Shown here piece by piece: positions 32,712 to 40,482 of a DNA stretch of 45,435 nt (the first letter of the stretch is position 1; each line of letters starts with the position of its first letter). Source of the DNA: Muribaculaceae bacterium (GTDB lineage Bacteria; Bacteroidota; Bacteroidia; Bacteroidales; Muribaculaceae). The stretch is from the NCBI GenBank assembly GCA_029061255.1, contig JAIDSL010000171.1, forward strand, positions 1 through 45,435, written 5' to 3'. The notes beneath the pieces were generated by a model. It saw nothing but the letters and a program-made list of their open reading frames with translations, made no database searches and was not told the DNA's origin. The position numbers were made by a program, and so were the translations under genes.

Positions 32712-32919
32712 CAACTTTCGCAAGCTCTAAAAAACTCACGCAGAGGCCGCAAAGGAGCAAAGTTTCAGTGCTTTGAGAAGCTTCGCGATACGGTTATAGC
32801 AAGCTCGCTGAGAGTACAGCCTGCTTCGCATCGGCTGGAGCACGCAGAGAAAACTACGCATTTTTAAAGATTGAGGTATAAAATCACAATGAATTAGAAC
32901 AAGCGAAACTTAAATTAAT
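32712..32919 (+). repeat. Leader-type interspersed repeat, copy C
   Basis: Starts CAACTTTCGCAAGCTC, contains GCAAAGTTTCAGTGC, AAGCTTCGCG...AAGCTCGCTGAG and the core hairpin 32817-32837 with stem CAGCC / GGCTG (paired variant of CGGCC / GGCCG), and ends AAGCGAAACTTAAATTAAT. It stops 13 nt before the META-lipoprotein ATG. The rest of the 32441-32932 gap holds the tRNA promoter and A+T-rich sequence. Confidence 0.8.
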
Positions 32920-32932
32920 AATATCAATATAT

Positions 32933-33418
32933 ATGAATACAAGGTTGATTACGGCGTTGGTTGCCGTAGCCATGATGGCATCATGCACAGGAAATAAAGG
33001 TACTGTAGATAAAGAGAGTGCCGAAGTCAATGATATGGCCGCAGAGGCAAACGTCGGTTTAAAGGGACAGTGGTATATTGAAAATATATTCTTCAATGAC
33101 TCGGATTATGTTCGTCCTGCCGAGATTCTACCCGATGTCAGACAGTATGTGCAGTTTACCGACAGCACATATGCCATAATGACCAATTGTAATTCAATCA
33201 GCGGATATTATACACTTTCCGGCGACTCGATTACATTAGGAGATGGAATGATGACGGAGATAGCCTGCGACAATATGCAGACAGAGGATGCACTCCGCCG
33301 TATACTTCCGGACATTGCCACAATAGACGCTGAGAATGACTCAATTGTAAGGCTCAACTGTCGGAATCATTCGGGCTACCTTATTCTTAAGAAAAATACA
33401 GCCTATGATGTGAAATAG
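32933..33418 (+). CDS. META-domain (HslJ-like) lipoprotein
   Basis: 161 aa. Lipoprotein signal (MNTRLITALVAVAMMASC, Cys18) followed by a linker and a META/HslJ-like domain: LKGQWYIENIFFND at the start, ...TNCNSISGYYTLSGDSITLGDGMMTEIACDNMQTEDALRRILPDI (the Cys-containing core typical of META) and SGYLILKK at the end. Members are envelope or periplasmic proteins linked to stress or novobiocin resistance in E. coli; the role here is unknown. Preceded by leader-type repeat C, followed by a strong terminator. Confidence 0.82.
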   Translation: MNTRLITALVAVAMMASCTGNKGTVDKESAEVNDMAAEANVGLKGQWYIENIFFNDSDYVRPAEILPDVRQYVQFTDSTYAIMTNCNSISGYYTLSGDSITLGDGMMTEIACDNMQTEDALRRILPDIATIDAENDSIVRLNCRNHSGYLILKKNTAYDVK

Positions 33419-33420
33419 AA

Positions 33421-33454
33421 AAAATGGTCACACATTTTTTTGTGTGACCATTTT
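33421..33454. terminator. Strong bidirectional terminator
   Basis: 14-bp perfect stem (AAAATGGTCACACA / TGTGTGACCATTTT) with T-runs on both sides, between the convergent META-lipoprotein and SDR genes. Confidence 0.85.
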
Positions 33455-33470
33455 TTATTTATGATTTTAG

Positions 33471-34226
33471 CTACTTCCGGCAGATGACGCTGCCGCTGGC
33501 CTGGTGGGTGGCGAGGATGAGCATCTCGGCTATCTGGACGTGAGGTGGGGCCTGCACTGCATAGAGAGCCGCGTCGGCGATGTCGTCGCCTGTGAGCGGA
33601 ACGATTCCTTTATATACATTGGCTGCACGCTCTGTGTCGCCATGGAAGCGGACTTCGCTGAAGCGGGTCTCCACAAGTCCCGGTTTCAGGAGCGTCACTC
33701 TGACCGGAGTCTCCGCTAAGTCTATGCGCAGGCCGTCCGTTATAGCCTTGACAGCCGCTTTCGTACCGCAATAGACGTTGCCGTTGGCATATGCTGCGTC
33801 TCCTGCCACCGAACCGATGTTGACCACATGTCCCTTGCCGCGAGCCACCATGCCGGGGACCACCGCACGTGTCATATAGAGCAGACCCTTTATGTTCGTG
33901 TCGATCATCGTGTCCCAGTCGCGATAGTCACCCTCATACTCCTTCTCGAGTCCGAGAGCTAGACCGGCATTGTTTACGAGCACCTCTATCTCCTGCCATT
34001 CAGCGGGTAGGGACGCGATGGCAGCCTCAGCCGCCTCGCGGTCACGCACGTCAAATGTCAGCATCAGAGCGTCATCGCCAAGATCCGCCTTTAAAGCTTC
34101 CAGTCTCTCTGTATTCCGTCCGGTAATTATCACACGGTAGCCCGCACCATGAAGGCGACACGCACAGGCCTCGCCGATGCCGCTTGTGGCTCCCGTCACA
34201 AGCGCTATAGGTTTCTCTGTATCCAT
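33471..34226 (-). CDS. Short-chain dehydrogenase/reductase
   Basis: 251-aa classical SDR. Rossmann motif TGATSGIG at 11-18, ITGRN after strand 2 (NADP preference suggested by the Arg), NNAG at 85-88, and the catalytic Ser139-Tyr152-Lys156 set (GSVAGDAAYANGNVYCGTK). It most resembles the YdfG-type 3-hydroxy-acid/serine dehydrogenases (NADP-dependent), but substrate assignment is tentative. It appears to be transcribed alone. The 217-nt gap to the divergent thioredoxin gene shows no clear consensus promoter and nothing else notable. Confidence 0.9.
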   Translation of the reverse strand: MDTEKPIALVTGATSGIGEACACRLHGAGYRVIITGRNTERLEALKADLGDDALMLTFDVRDREAAEAAIASLPAEWQEIEVLVNNAGLALGLEKEYEGDYRDWDTMIDTNIKGLLYMTRAVVPGMVARGKGHVVNIGSVAGDAAYANGNVYCGTKAAVKAITDGLRIDLAETPVRVTLLKPGLVETRFSEVRFHGDTERAANVYKGIVPLTGDDIADAALYAVQAPPHVQIAEMLILATHQASGSVICRK

Positions 34227-34443
34227 AAGTAGGTATTTTCTAAAGTTAATTTAATTAAAAAACGCCGTAGTAAGAGAAATAGTTGATAATAGGACATCAA
34301 CCAACCATAGACATTCTGTGTTTTAATAGCAGTTGAGAAAAATTAAACAACTTCATCTTGTAGAATAATTTCTCTTGGCCACTTATTAAAAAGCACATCA
34401 TTATGAATTGTGCCTTATGAATTATGAATTAAAATTAAATATT

Positions 34444-34740
34444 ATGAACTACACGGAAGAAATTAATTCGGCACAATATGTTTTGGTTGAATTTTATGCA
34501 ACTTGGTGCCCTCATTGCAAGAAAATGATGCCTATTGTGGCAGATATCAAGACCTTACTTGCAGATAATCTTAAGGTCTTGCAGTTTGATATAGACAAGA
34601 ACGAGGATCTCGCAAATCAGGAAGGCGTGCAGTCGCTGCCTACATTCCTTCTCTATGCCAATGGCAAGGAAGTGATGCGCGAGACAGGCGAGATGCCGGC
34701 CGAGGTATTGCTCCAGAAAATTCAGGCGGCAATCCAGTGA
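34444..34740 (+). CDS. trxA: Thioredoxin
   Basis: 98-aa cytosolic thioredoxin-fold protein. Active site WCPHC (Cys22, Cys25) in FYATWCPHCKKM, cis-Pro in QSLPTFLLY, and the usual DIDKNEDLA segment. No signal peptide. I start at MNYTEEINSAQ; an upstream in-frame ATG adds 12 residues encoded by ATGAATT-type repeats and is unlikely. The CPHC rather than CGPC centre suggests a more oxidising redox potential, like DsbA. It is followed by a C39-like/VKOR membrane protein, a plausible disulfide partner. Confidence 0.88.
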   Translation: MNYTEEINSAQYVLVEFYATWCPHCKKMMPIVADIKTLLADNLKVLQFDIDKNEDLANQEGVQSLPTFLLYANGKEVMRETGEMPAEVLLQKIQAAIQ

Positions 34741-34748
34741 TAATTCAC

Positions 34749-34890
34749 CTTTCGCATGCGAAAGATGAAGGTTATGAGGTTAAGGGGTTAAAAGGTTATA
34801 GTAAAAAGAATAAGCTTTTATACTTAATAGAACTTTACTGAATATGATTTAACCTCATAACCCTTTAACCCTTAAGTTGAGTTTACGAAA
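34749..34890 (+). repeat. Reduced leader-type element upstream of the VKOR gene
   Basis: Contains a 16-bp palindrome CTTTCGCATGCGAAAG (34749-34764), echoing the 5' end of repeats A and D joined to the 3' GCGAAA. It then has imperfect inverted GGTTATGAGGTTAA arms (34770-34783 and 34849-34862) and the tail-like ACGAAACTTAAATTCTTAAATTAA before the ATG at 34919. The central hairpin core is missing. Relationship is by resemblance of the ends. Confidence 0.45.
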
Positions 34891-34918
34891 CTTAAATTCT
34901 TAAATTAAAGCATCCATT

Positions 34919-35986
34919 ATGGCAACTAATTCAAGATTGAATACTCATTTCAAGTCTCCGGATGCGTCATTATTGAGCGACTGGCTGACACTCTTAGGTG
35001 TCGGCCACACTCATTCATATACCCTGGGCCGAGAGAAAGCTATGCCCTTCAAGACATGGTTCGGACTTTCGAGGGTCCTTCAGGATTATGGTGTGGAATC
35101 GGAGGCCTATTTCCTGCCCGATAAGAATGGAATCAAATCGCTTTCGGTTCCGTTTATGGCGCACACCGCAGGTGCGGAAGGCGGCAATGTCATCGTCACG
35201 TCGATCGACGGCGACCGGGTCAGCTATATAAGCCTTGGCCAGCAGAAGACTACATCTTTATCCCGATTCCTTGATGCTTGGGACGGCAACGTCTTTCTAT
35301 CTTACCCGAAGGAAGGAGCCGCCGAGCCGGAATTGGGTCTCCACCGCAGACTCGAGTTCTTCAACAAGTCAAAGAAATGGGTCCTGCTCCTCTGCATGGT
35401 GGCCCTGCTTGTCTATGCATTCGTTGCAAACGGCCTCTACTCCCATGTATCGGCCTATTTCATCGCGGCCATAGACATGGGAGGCCTATACGTCACATAT
35501 CTTCTTGTGCAGAAGTCGCTGAAGATCCATAACCCGAAGGCCGACCGCTTCTGCGGAGTGCTACAGGCAGGAGGATGCGATGATATCCTCGCTACCTCAG
35601 CCTCCAAATTCTTCGGACTTTTCGGTTGGAGCGAGGTCGGTTTCGCATACTTCTCTGTGAGTCTTCTCGCCCTCCTTATGTTCCCCGATTCTCTGCCTTC
35701 ACTGGCTCTGTGCAACATGTGCTGCCTGCCGTTTACAGTCTGGAGCATATGGTATCAGCGGTTCAAGGCCAAGAGATGGTGTACGCTGTGCGTCACTGTA
35801 CAGTGTTCCCTCTGGCTGCTCTTTTTCTCCTACTTGTTTGGAGGCTGGGTTGAAAAGAGTCTGCCGGTAAGCATAGACTTCTTTGTATTGGGAGTGGCCT
35901 ACGTAGGCGTAATGCTGTTAGTCAACGCGCTTATGCCATTGATTGAAAGGAAAGACGATAATCAAAACACATCAGACAGAATATGA
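34919..35986 (+). CDS. C39-like domain / vitamin K epoxide reductase (VKOR) fusion
   Basis: 355-aa membrane protein. Residues ~1-135 look like a C39 peptidase-like domain (TWFGLSRVLQDYGVESEAYFLPD, VIVTSIDGDRVSYISLG, LSRFLDAWDGNVFLSYPKE) but the catalytic Cys is absent, so it probably binds rather than cleaves peptides. Residues ~155-345 form a VKOR domain with about five transmembrane helices, a loop Cys pair (FCGVLQAGGC) and the active-site CxxC (RWCTLC). VKOR proteins reoxidise DsbA-like partners using quinone. The usual fused thioredoxin domain is missing; the separate thioredoxin upstream or an unlinked protein may substitute. A 44-aa peptide gene overlaps its stop. Confidence 0.85.
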   Translation: MATNSRLNTHFKSPDASLLSDWLTLLGVGHTHSYTLGREKAMPFKTWFGLSRVLQDYGVESEAYFLPDKNGIKSLSVPFMAHTAGAEGGNVIVTSIDGDRVSYISLGQQKTTSLSRFLDAWDGNVFLSYPKEGAAEPELGLHRRLEFFNKSKKWVLLLCMVALLVYAFVANGLYSHVSAYFIAAIDMGGLYVTYLLVQKSLKIHNPKADRFCGVLQAGGCDDILATSASKFFGLFGWSEVGFAYFSVSLLALLMFPDSLPSLALCNMCCLPFTVWSIWYQRFKAKRWCTLCVTVQCSLWLLFFSYLFGGWVEKSLPVSIDFFVLGVAYVGVMLLVNALMPLIERKDDNQNTSDRI

Positions 35987-36117
35987 GCGACATAGATATA
36001 AAAGTCCCCGAAGGGGCAAGAAAACTGACTCCGCTTGAGATGAACAAGCTCGCCATCCTGAAGGCGCACACCGTGATCACATTCTCCGATCCGGCTCCCC
36101 CTTCAGATAAACCTTAA
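35983..36117 (+). CDS. 44-aa peptide coupled to the C39-like/VKOR gene
   Basis: ATG overlaps the VKOR stop by 4 nt (ATGA), strong evidence of real translation. The sequence begins MSDIDIKVPEGARKLTPLEM and continues NKLAILKAHTVITFSDPAPP to a Lys-Pro end. No Cys, signal peptide or membrane segment. The central LTPLEMNKL resembles leader motifs of Bacteroidales natural-product precursor peptides, and I vaguely recall similar short LTPLE(L/M)N peptides in Bacteroides, but cannot verify. Being next to a peptide-binding C39-like domain and upstream of an exporter, it could be a precursor or an accessory peptide. No radical SAM or other modifying enzyme is adjacent. Confidence 0.65.
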   Translation: MSDIDIKVPEGARKLTPLEMNKLAILKAHTVITFSDPAPPSDKP

Positions 36118-36153
36118 ACCACTAACCCTACTAACCCCTTAACCTTATAACCC

Positions 36154-36180
36154 TCAACTTTCACCTATAGTGAAAGTTGA
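36154..36180 (+). promoter_or_regulatory. Hairpin in the MFS gene leader
   Basis: TCAACTTTCAC-CTATA-GTGAAAGTTGA, an 11-bp perfect stem, followed by ATTATTGCTT and the ATG at 36191. Its arms correspond to the two ends of the larger leader-type repeats (CAACTTTCGC and GCGAAACTTG). It may be a minimal form of that element or a terminator. Confidence 0.5.
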
Positions 36181-36190
36181 ATTATTGCTT

Positions 36191-37348
36191 ATGAAAAAAG
36201 GAATTGCCGCTCTTGCGCTCGGAACTTTCGGACTCGGAATGACGGAATACGTCATGATGAGTATCCTGCCGGATCTGGCGCATGATTTCAATGTAAGTAT
36301 CTCAGAAGCCGGCCATCTCATATCGGCGTATGCCATCGGTGTGTGCGTCGGTGCTCCTTTAGTGGCCATATTTCTCAGGAACTGGCCATTGAAACGTATA
36401 CTGCTATGGCTGATGGTATTCTATGCCATCGGCAACATCATGTTCGCATCAAGCCAATCGTTTATGTTCGGAATGGTCGGCAGGTTTGTCTCGGGATTGC
36501 CTCATGGTGCCTTCTTCGGTGCCGGTTCCATAGTCGCCAGCCGCCTGATGCCCGACAAGCAGACCACCGCCGTAGCTTTGATGACATTAGGAATGACGGT
36601 AGCCAATCTTGTGGGCATCCCGGTAGGCAGTTTCATCGCCAACACTTTCAACTGGAGATGGATCTTCTTCTTCAACGCCGCATGGGGAGCAGTGACTCTC
36701 CTTGCCATAGCCGTGCTGATAAAAGATATAGGTGCTCTTCCGAAGACCAGTATACGGGGCGAATTCCGTTTCCTGAAGAATGCCGCCCCTTGGTTGCTCA
36801 TACTGACCACCATACTTTGTCAGGCGGGAGCATTCTCTATGTATTCATATGTAAGCCCCATAATGAAGCAGGCAGGTCTGGCGCTTGAATACATGCCTAT
36901 ATTGATGATCATCGTAGGAGCCGGAATGTGTCTTGGCAACTACTACAGCGGAAGGGTAAGCGACCGGATCACTCCAGAGAAGACCACCCTTTGGGTGACC
37001 GTTATAATGACCGTCTCCCTTGTATTGACAGCCTTCGACACATTCAGCATTTGGACCGCCGGAGCGACGGTAGTGATCGCCGCAACGATGCTCTTCGCCC
37101 TCTCCTCCCCTATGCAGCTGATGCTCATTGAGAATTCACCGGGTGGCGAGCTGATGGGAGGAGCGATGGTGCAGGTGGCATTCAACTTCGGCAATGCACT
37201 CGGAGCTTTCATTGGTGGTATCCCGATATCGTCAGGCCACCCCGCTTCATCATCGTCGGCGGTCGGAGCCATCATGGCCTTCCTCTCCATCTTCGTGATG
37301 TGGTATTTCATGCGACGCTATACGAAACGTCCAGCAGCTAATGATTAA
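36191..37348 (+). CDS. MFS transporter (AraJ-like efflux family)
   Basis: 385 aa from MKKGIAALALGTFGLGMTEYVMM, 12 predicted transmembrane helices. The start motif LGTFGLGMTEYVMMSILPDLAHDFNVSISEAGHLISAYAIGVCVGAPLVA is typical of the AraJ/YdhP DHA1 subfamily of sugar or drug efflux proteins. Motif A-like residues (LRNWPLKRILLW) follow helix 2. A GTG at 36170 lies inside the hairpin stem and is rejected. It stands 73 nt after the 44-aa peptide gene, with heptamer-like AACCCT repeats between, so it could be in the same unit; substrate unknown. Confidence 0.87.
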   Translation: MKKGIAALALGTFGLGMTEYVMMSILPDLAHDFNVSISEAGHLISAYAIGVCVGAPLVAIFLRNWPLKRILLWLMVFYAIGNIMFASSQSFMFGMVGRFVSGLPHGAFFGAGSIVASRLMPDKQTTAVALMTLGMTVANLVGIPVGSFIANTFNWRWIFFFNAAWGAVTLLAIAVLIKDIGALPKTSIRGEFRFLKNAAPWLLILTTILCQAGAFSMYSYVSPIMKQAGLALEYMPILMIIVGAGMCLGNYYSGRVSDRITPEKTTLWVTVIMTVSLVLTAFDTFSIWTAGATVVIAATMLFALSSPMQLMLIENSPGGELMGGAMVQVAFNFGNALGAFIGGIPISSGHPASSSSAVGAIMAFLSIFVMWYFMRRYTKRPAAND

Positions 37349-37350
37349 CC

Positions 37351-37596
37351 CAATTCTCGCATGCTCTTTTATCATCACGCAAAGACGCAAAGGGGCAGAG
37401 GTCTTATTAACGAAGTTGTTTAAACTTATTTACGAATTCAAATAACTATCAATTTTAGCTTCGTGTCGCGGTTGTGGCGAGCACGCTAAGATTTCGGGCT
37501 GCTCCGCATCGCCCGGAGCTCGCAGAGAACAAACGCTGTTCCTGCGCTTAGGGATTGCGATTCAATATGCAAGAACAAGCGAAACTTAAATAAATT
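37351..37596 (+). repeat. Leader-type interspersed repeat, copy D (orphan)
   Basis: Begins 2 nt after the MFS stop with CAATTCTCGCATGCTC, contains CACGCAAAGACGCAAAG, a ~45-nt insertion, AGCTTCGTGTCGCGG, and the core hairpin 37495-37515 with stem CGGGC / GCCCG (another compensated variant). It ends AAGCGAAACTTAAATAAAT. Nine nt later lies ATG, but its frame closes after six codons (37606-37626). The rest of the gap to 37774 holds no gene, so this copy has lost its downstream gene. Confidence 0.75.
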
Positions 37597-37774
37597 TATC
37601 TAAGGATGAAAATTGATAAGACCTGAAATCCGCTTCTTATCAGCCCCTATCATCGACATCCACAGCGAAACCATATCCGCATTGCCATAGAATATCTTAA
37701 AATTCAATGGATTATTTTTGATTTTCCTCCAACGCGGATCCCTTAAAATCCAATAACCTAATCACTAAGACCAT

Positions 37775-38002
37775 TTACACACTCTCCGTTCTTGACATAA
37801 GGAGACTGAGCGGTGTTTTGTCGTTGATTATGGAACTCGCGTCGAGCAGTGTTTCCATGGCCTCCTGTTCTTTCCCATTCTCCTTCAACTCTTCGGCTTT
37901 GGAAATCTTATCTTTGATGACGACGTTATTGTCCCTGCCACACCCTATGTAAGATACAGCGGTCAAGATAACAACCAGTAATATTATTAGCTTACTCCTC
38001 AT
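37775..38002 (-). CDS. Small lipoprotein, probably a truncated TPR-type regulator
   Basis: 75 aa from MRSKLIILLVVILTAVSYIGC. Signal peptide with lipobox Cys21, then one helical stretch (ISKAEELKENGKEQEAMETLLDASSIINDKTPLSLL) like the first TPR repeat of the large TPR-containing sensor/regulators common in Bacteroidales, and then an abrupt end (MSRTESV). Its ATG overlaps the GH43 stop by 4 nt, so it is expressed with it. I infer a 3' truncation of a longer gene; a genuine short lipoprotein is also possible. Confidence 0.6.
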   Translation of the reverse strand: MRSKLIILLVVILTAVSYIGCGRDNNVVIKDKISKAEELKENGKEQEAMETLLDASSIINDKTPLSLLMSRTESV

Positions 38003-39312
38003 TCTGTTATAGTTTCTGTCACGTTGATGAAGAAGTCGGTGCTTCCGAAGCGGTCGCCTCTCTTGTTGAACCACACAGGGTTTTCTCCGGCGACTTCTAC
38101 TTCAAGTATATATTCATCTTCAGGGTATGTCTTGCTTACGAAGCGAGGAGCCTCGTCTTCGGCCTTACTGTAGAAGTCAACAAGTGAATCGTACAGTATA
38201 TTTCCTTGCTTGTCTTTTATCCTTATCCGGGCGTATCCGGACTGATTGTCCGATTTTCCGATTACGCTTATCCTTTTCCCCTTGAACGGCACAGTAAGTT
38301 TGTCCCCCTGTAAGTTGGATCGCCAGTTATGAGTGGTTATGACTCCCGCTGTCTCAGACTTGGAAATAGAATCTATATCCCATGCCTGCCAGTATTCAGG
38401 TATCGACAACTTTGTGCCTTCAGCTTTCATAGGTAGCCATACATATGTCGCTGCCGAGGCTTGATGCGGGAACGACCATCTGTCGCCCATATACATCGGT
38501 ATCGTTTCACCGTCTTTCTTCAGCGGAAATACGAATGTACATTGTGAGTTATAGGTCAGAGAACCCTCAGGGCAGAAAAGTCCCTGTTTTTCCCATGGGC
38601 CTTCCGGTGAGGGAGCGGTGTAATAATAGTTGTCGTTCCGTTCCCAGCTTGTGGTGTGGGAAGTTAGGAGATAGTAGATTCCGTCTTTCTTGAACATCGC
38701 AGGGGACTCCCCCATTCCTTTTACATCTGCTACTTGTGCCTCTATGGAGCGATAATCCTTGCTGAGACGGTATATTGGACCGTGATGGATGAGCAGGTAA
38801 CCCGTACCGTCCTCGTCCTGAAATGTGCCCATATCCCATCGCTTTATCGGCTCTCCATTGTATTCGATGGTGCCGAGCAGCTGATAGTCGCCGTCGATTC
38901 TGTCGCAGACGGCTATACCAATATTGGGATCCTTATATTTCATGTCGTCGGCATGCATGAACATGACGTATTCCCCGGTTGAAGGACATCGCATCACCTT
39001 GACACGCTCCCCGACGCGGTCTGAACCGAGGATGCCGTCCGGCTGAACGGGGAGGACCACACGCTCAAATTTCCAGTTGACAAGGTCAAGGGAGGAATAA
39101 CAGCCAAATCCGGGGAAAGCATTAGATTCATCAGACTTATACTCACCGAAAAGCCAGTATCTACCTCCATCCTCCACGATGCAGGCTCCATGGGCGTTGA
39201 CAATGTTTCCATCCGTGTCAAACCATGGCACCCCGTTGCGTATGACGTTCTCAGCGATACAATGAGCCATGAATATAATTGATAATAAAACTATGAGTAT
39301 TGTGCGAATCAT
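37999..39312 (-). CDS. Glycoside hydrolase family 43 (exo-beta-1,3-galactanase-like)
   Basis: 437 aa with signal peptide (MIRTILIVLLSIIFMAHCIA). Five-bladed propeller of GH43: VNAHGACIVEDGGRYWLFGEYKSD, CYSSLDLVNWKF, MRCPSTGEYVMFMHADD, WDMGTFQDEDGTGYLLIHHG, GESPAMFKKDGIYYLLTSHTTSW and PMYMGDRWSFPHQASAATYVWLPM. The last block and the NAHG opening resemble the galactan 1,3-beta-galactosidase branch (subfamily 24-like), which acts on arabinogalactan side chains. The C-terminal ~110 residues form a beta domain, possibly carbohydrate binding. A -7 box (TAACTTTG, minus strand, 39334-39341) lies 22 nt upstream. No SusCD pair is nearby. Confidence 0.85.
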   Translation of the reverse strand: MIRTILIVLLSIIFMAHCIAENVIRNGVPWFDTDGNIVNAHGACIVEDGGRYWLFGEYKSDESNAFPGFGCYSSLDLVNWKFERVVLPVQPDGILGSDRVGERVKVMRCPSTGEYVMFMHADDMKYKDPNIGIAVCDRIDGDYQLLGTIEYNGEPIKRWDMGTFQDEDGTGYLLIHHGPIYRLSKDYRSIEAQVADVKGMGESPAMFKKDGIYYLLTSHTTSWERNDNYYYTAPSPEGPWEKQGLFCPEGSLTYNSQCTFVFPLKKDGETIPMYMGDRWSFPHQASAATYVWLPMKAEGTKLSIPEYWQAWDIDSISKSETAGVITTHNWRSNLQGDKLTVPFKGKRISVIGKSDNQSGYARIRIKDKQGNILYDSLVDFYSKAEDEAPRFVSKTYPEDEYILEVEVAGENPVWFNKRGDRFGSTDFFINVTETITE

Positions 39313-39436
39313 GATTATTAGGTATTGAGATTACAAAGTTAATATAAAAAATGTAAAAATGGTAAAGATTTCCGCTATAACGGTTATTAGCATATGATAT
39401 TTTTGTAGTAAATTTGCAAAAATTATACCAGTTATC

Positions 39437-40411
39437 ATGAATAAGTTATTTACATTTATTGCTTGTGGGCTGCTTACCTTGTCTTGCAGCGCACAGAATA
39501 ATTCAGAACAAGCAGATGAAACTGCCGCTTCCGGCGAACCATCGGTCGTCTATATGACCAAGGAGATATCCCCTGAGGCTATCGTAAAGCTGTACAAGGC
39601 TCTCGGCCGGGAGGCTACCGGCAATGTCGCCATTAAGATCTCCACCGGAGAACCGGGAGGTCACAACTATCTCCAACCTGCTCTCATCAAGGATTTCGTA
39701 GACCTTACGAAAGGAACAATCGTAGAGTGCAATACTGCCTACAACGGCAGGCGTTTCTCTACCGAAGACCACCGTAAGGCGGCCGAGGAACATGGTTTTA
39801 CCGCTATCGCCGACGTCGACATAATGGATGCCGACGGTGAGGTGAAGCTTCCGGTAAAAGACGGCAAGCACCTGAAATACGACATCGTAGGCTCGCACTA
39901 TCCCGATTATGACTTCACGGTGATCCTATCCCACTTCAAGGGACATGCCATGGGTGGTTTTGGAGGTGCTGTGAAGAATATGTCGATAGGTGTGGCATCG
40001 GGCAACGGCAAGATGCATATCCACAGTGCAGGAGCAACCGAGACACGTGAAGATGGTTGGAAAGCTGCAAAACAGGACGACTTCCTTGAGTCTATGGCTG
40101 AGGCAGCCAAGGCTGTCGCTGACCACTGCGGCGACAATATAATCTACATAAGCGTAGCCAACAATCTTTCGGTAGACTGCGACTGCGACTCTCATCCGGC
40201 TGACCCACAGATGCATGACATAGGTATCCTTGCATCTCTCGACCCTATCGCTCTCGATAAGGCATGCACTGATCTCGTTCGCTCTTCAGACGATCACGGC
40301 AAAGTACATCTCATCGAGCGCATAGACTCACGCCACGGTATGCACACACTTGACTACGGCGAGGAAATCGGTCTTGGCTCCCAGAACTACAAGATAGTAA
40401 ATCTTGATTGA
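39437..40411 (+). CDS. DUF362-domain lipoprotein
   Basis: 324 aa. Lipoprotein signal (MNKLFTFIACGLLTLSC, Cys17), then a full DUF362 domain: VVYMTKEISPEAIVKLYKAL, NVAIKISTGEPGGHNYLQPALIKDFVD, VECNTAYNGRR, LSHFKGHAMGGFGGAVKNMSIGVAS (the conserved HxKGHxxxGFGGAxKN core) and PQMHDIGILASLDPIALDKACTDLV. DUF362 proteins often pair with ferredoxin domains and are of unknown function; here no 4Fe-4S motif is present. The -7 box TAAATTTG at 39409-39416 is about 20 nt upstream of the ATG. Confidence 0.87.
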   Translation: MNKLFTFIACGLLTLSCSAQNNSEQADETAASGEPSVVYMTKEISPEAIVKLYKALGREATGNVAIKISTGEPGGHNYLQPALIKDFVDLTKGTIVECNTAYNGRRFSTEDHRKAAEEHGFTAIADVDIMDADGEVKLPVKDGKHLKYDIVGSHYPDYDFTVILSHFKGHAMGGFGGAVKNMSIGVASGNGKMHIHSAGATETREDGWKAAKQDDFLESMAEAAKAVADHCGDNIIYISVANNLSVDCDCDSHPADPQMHDIGILASLDPIALDKACTDLVRSSDDHGKVHLIERIDSRHGMHTLDYGEEIGLGSQNYKIVNLD

Positions 40412-40482
40412 TATTTACTCCGCGACCAAGCTGCCCAAAATTATCTCGCATCTATCATATCATTAATTTCTCTTAGCTACTT

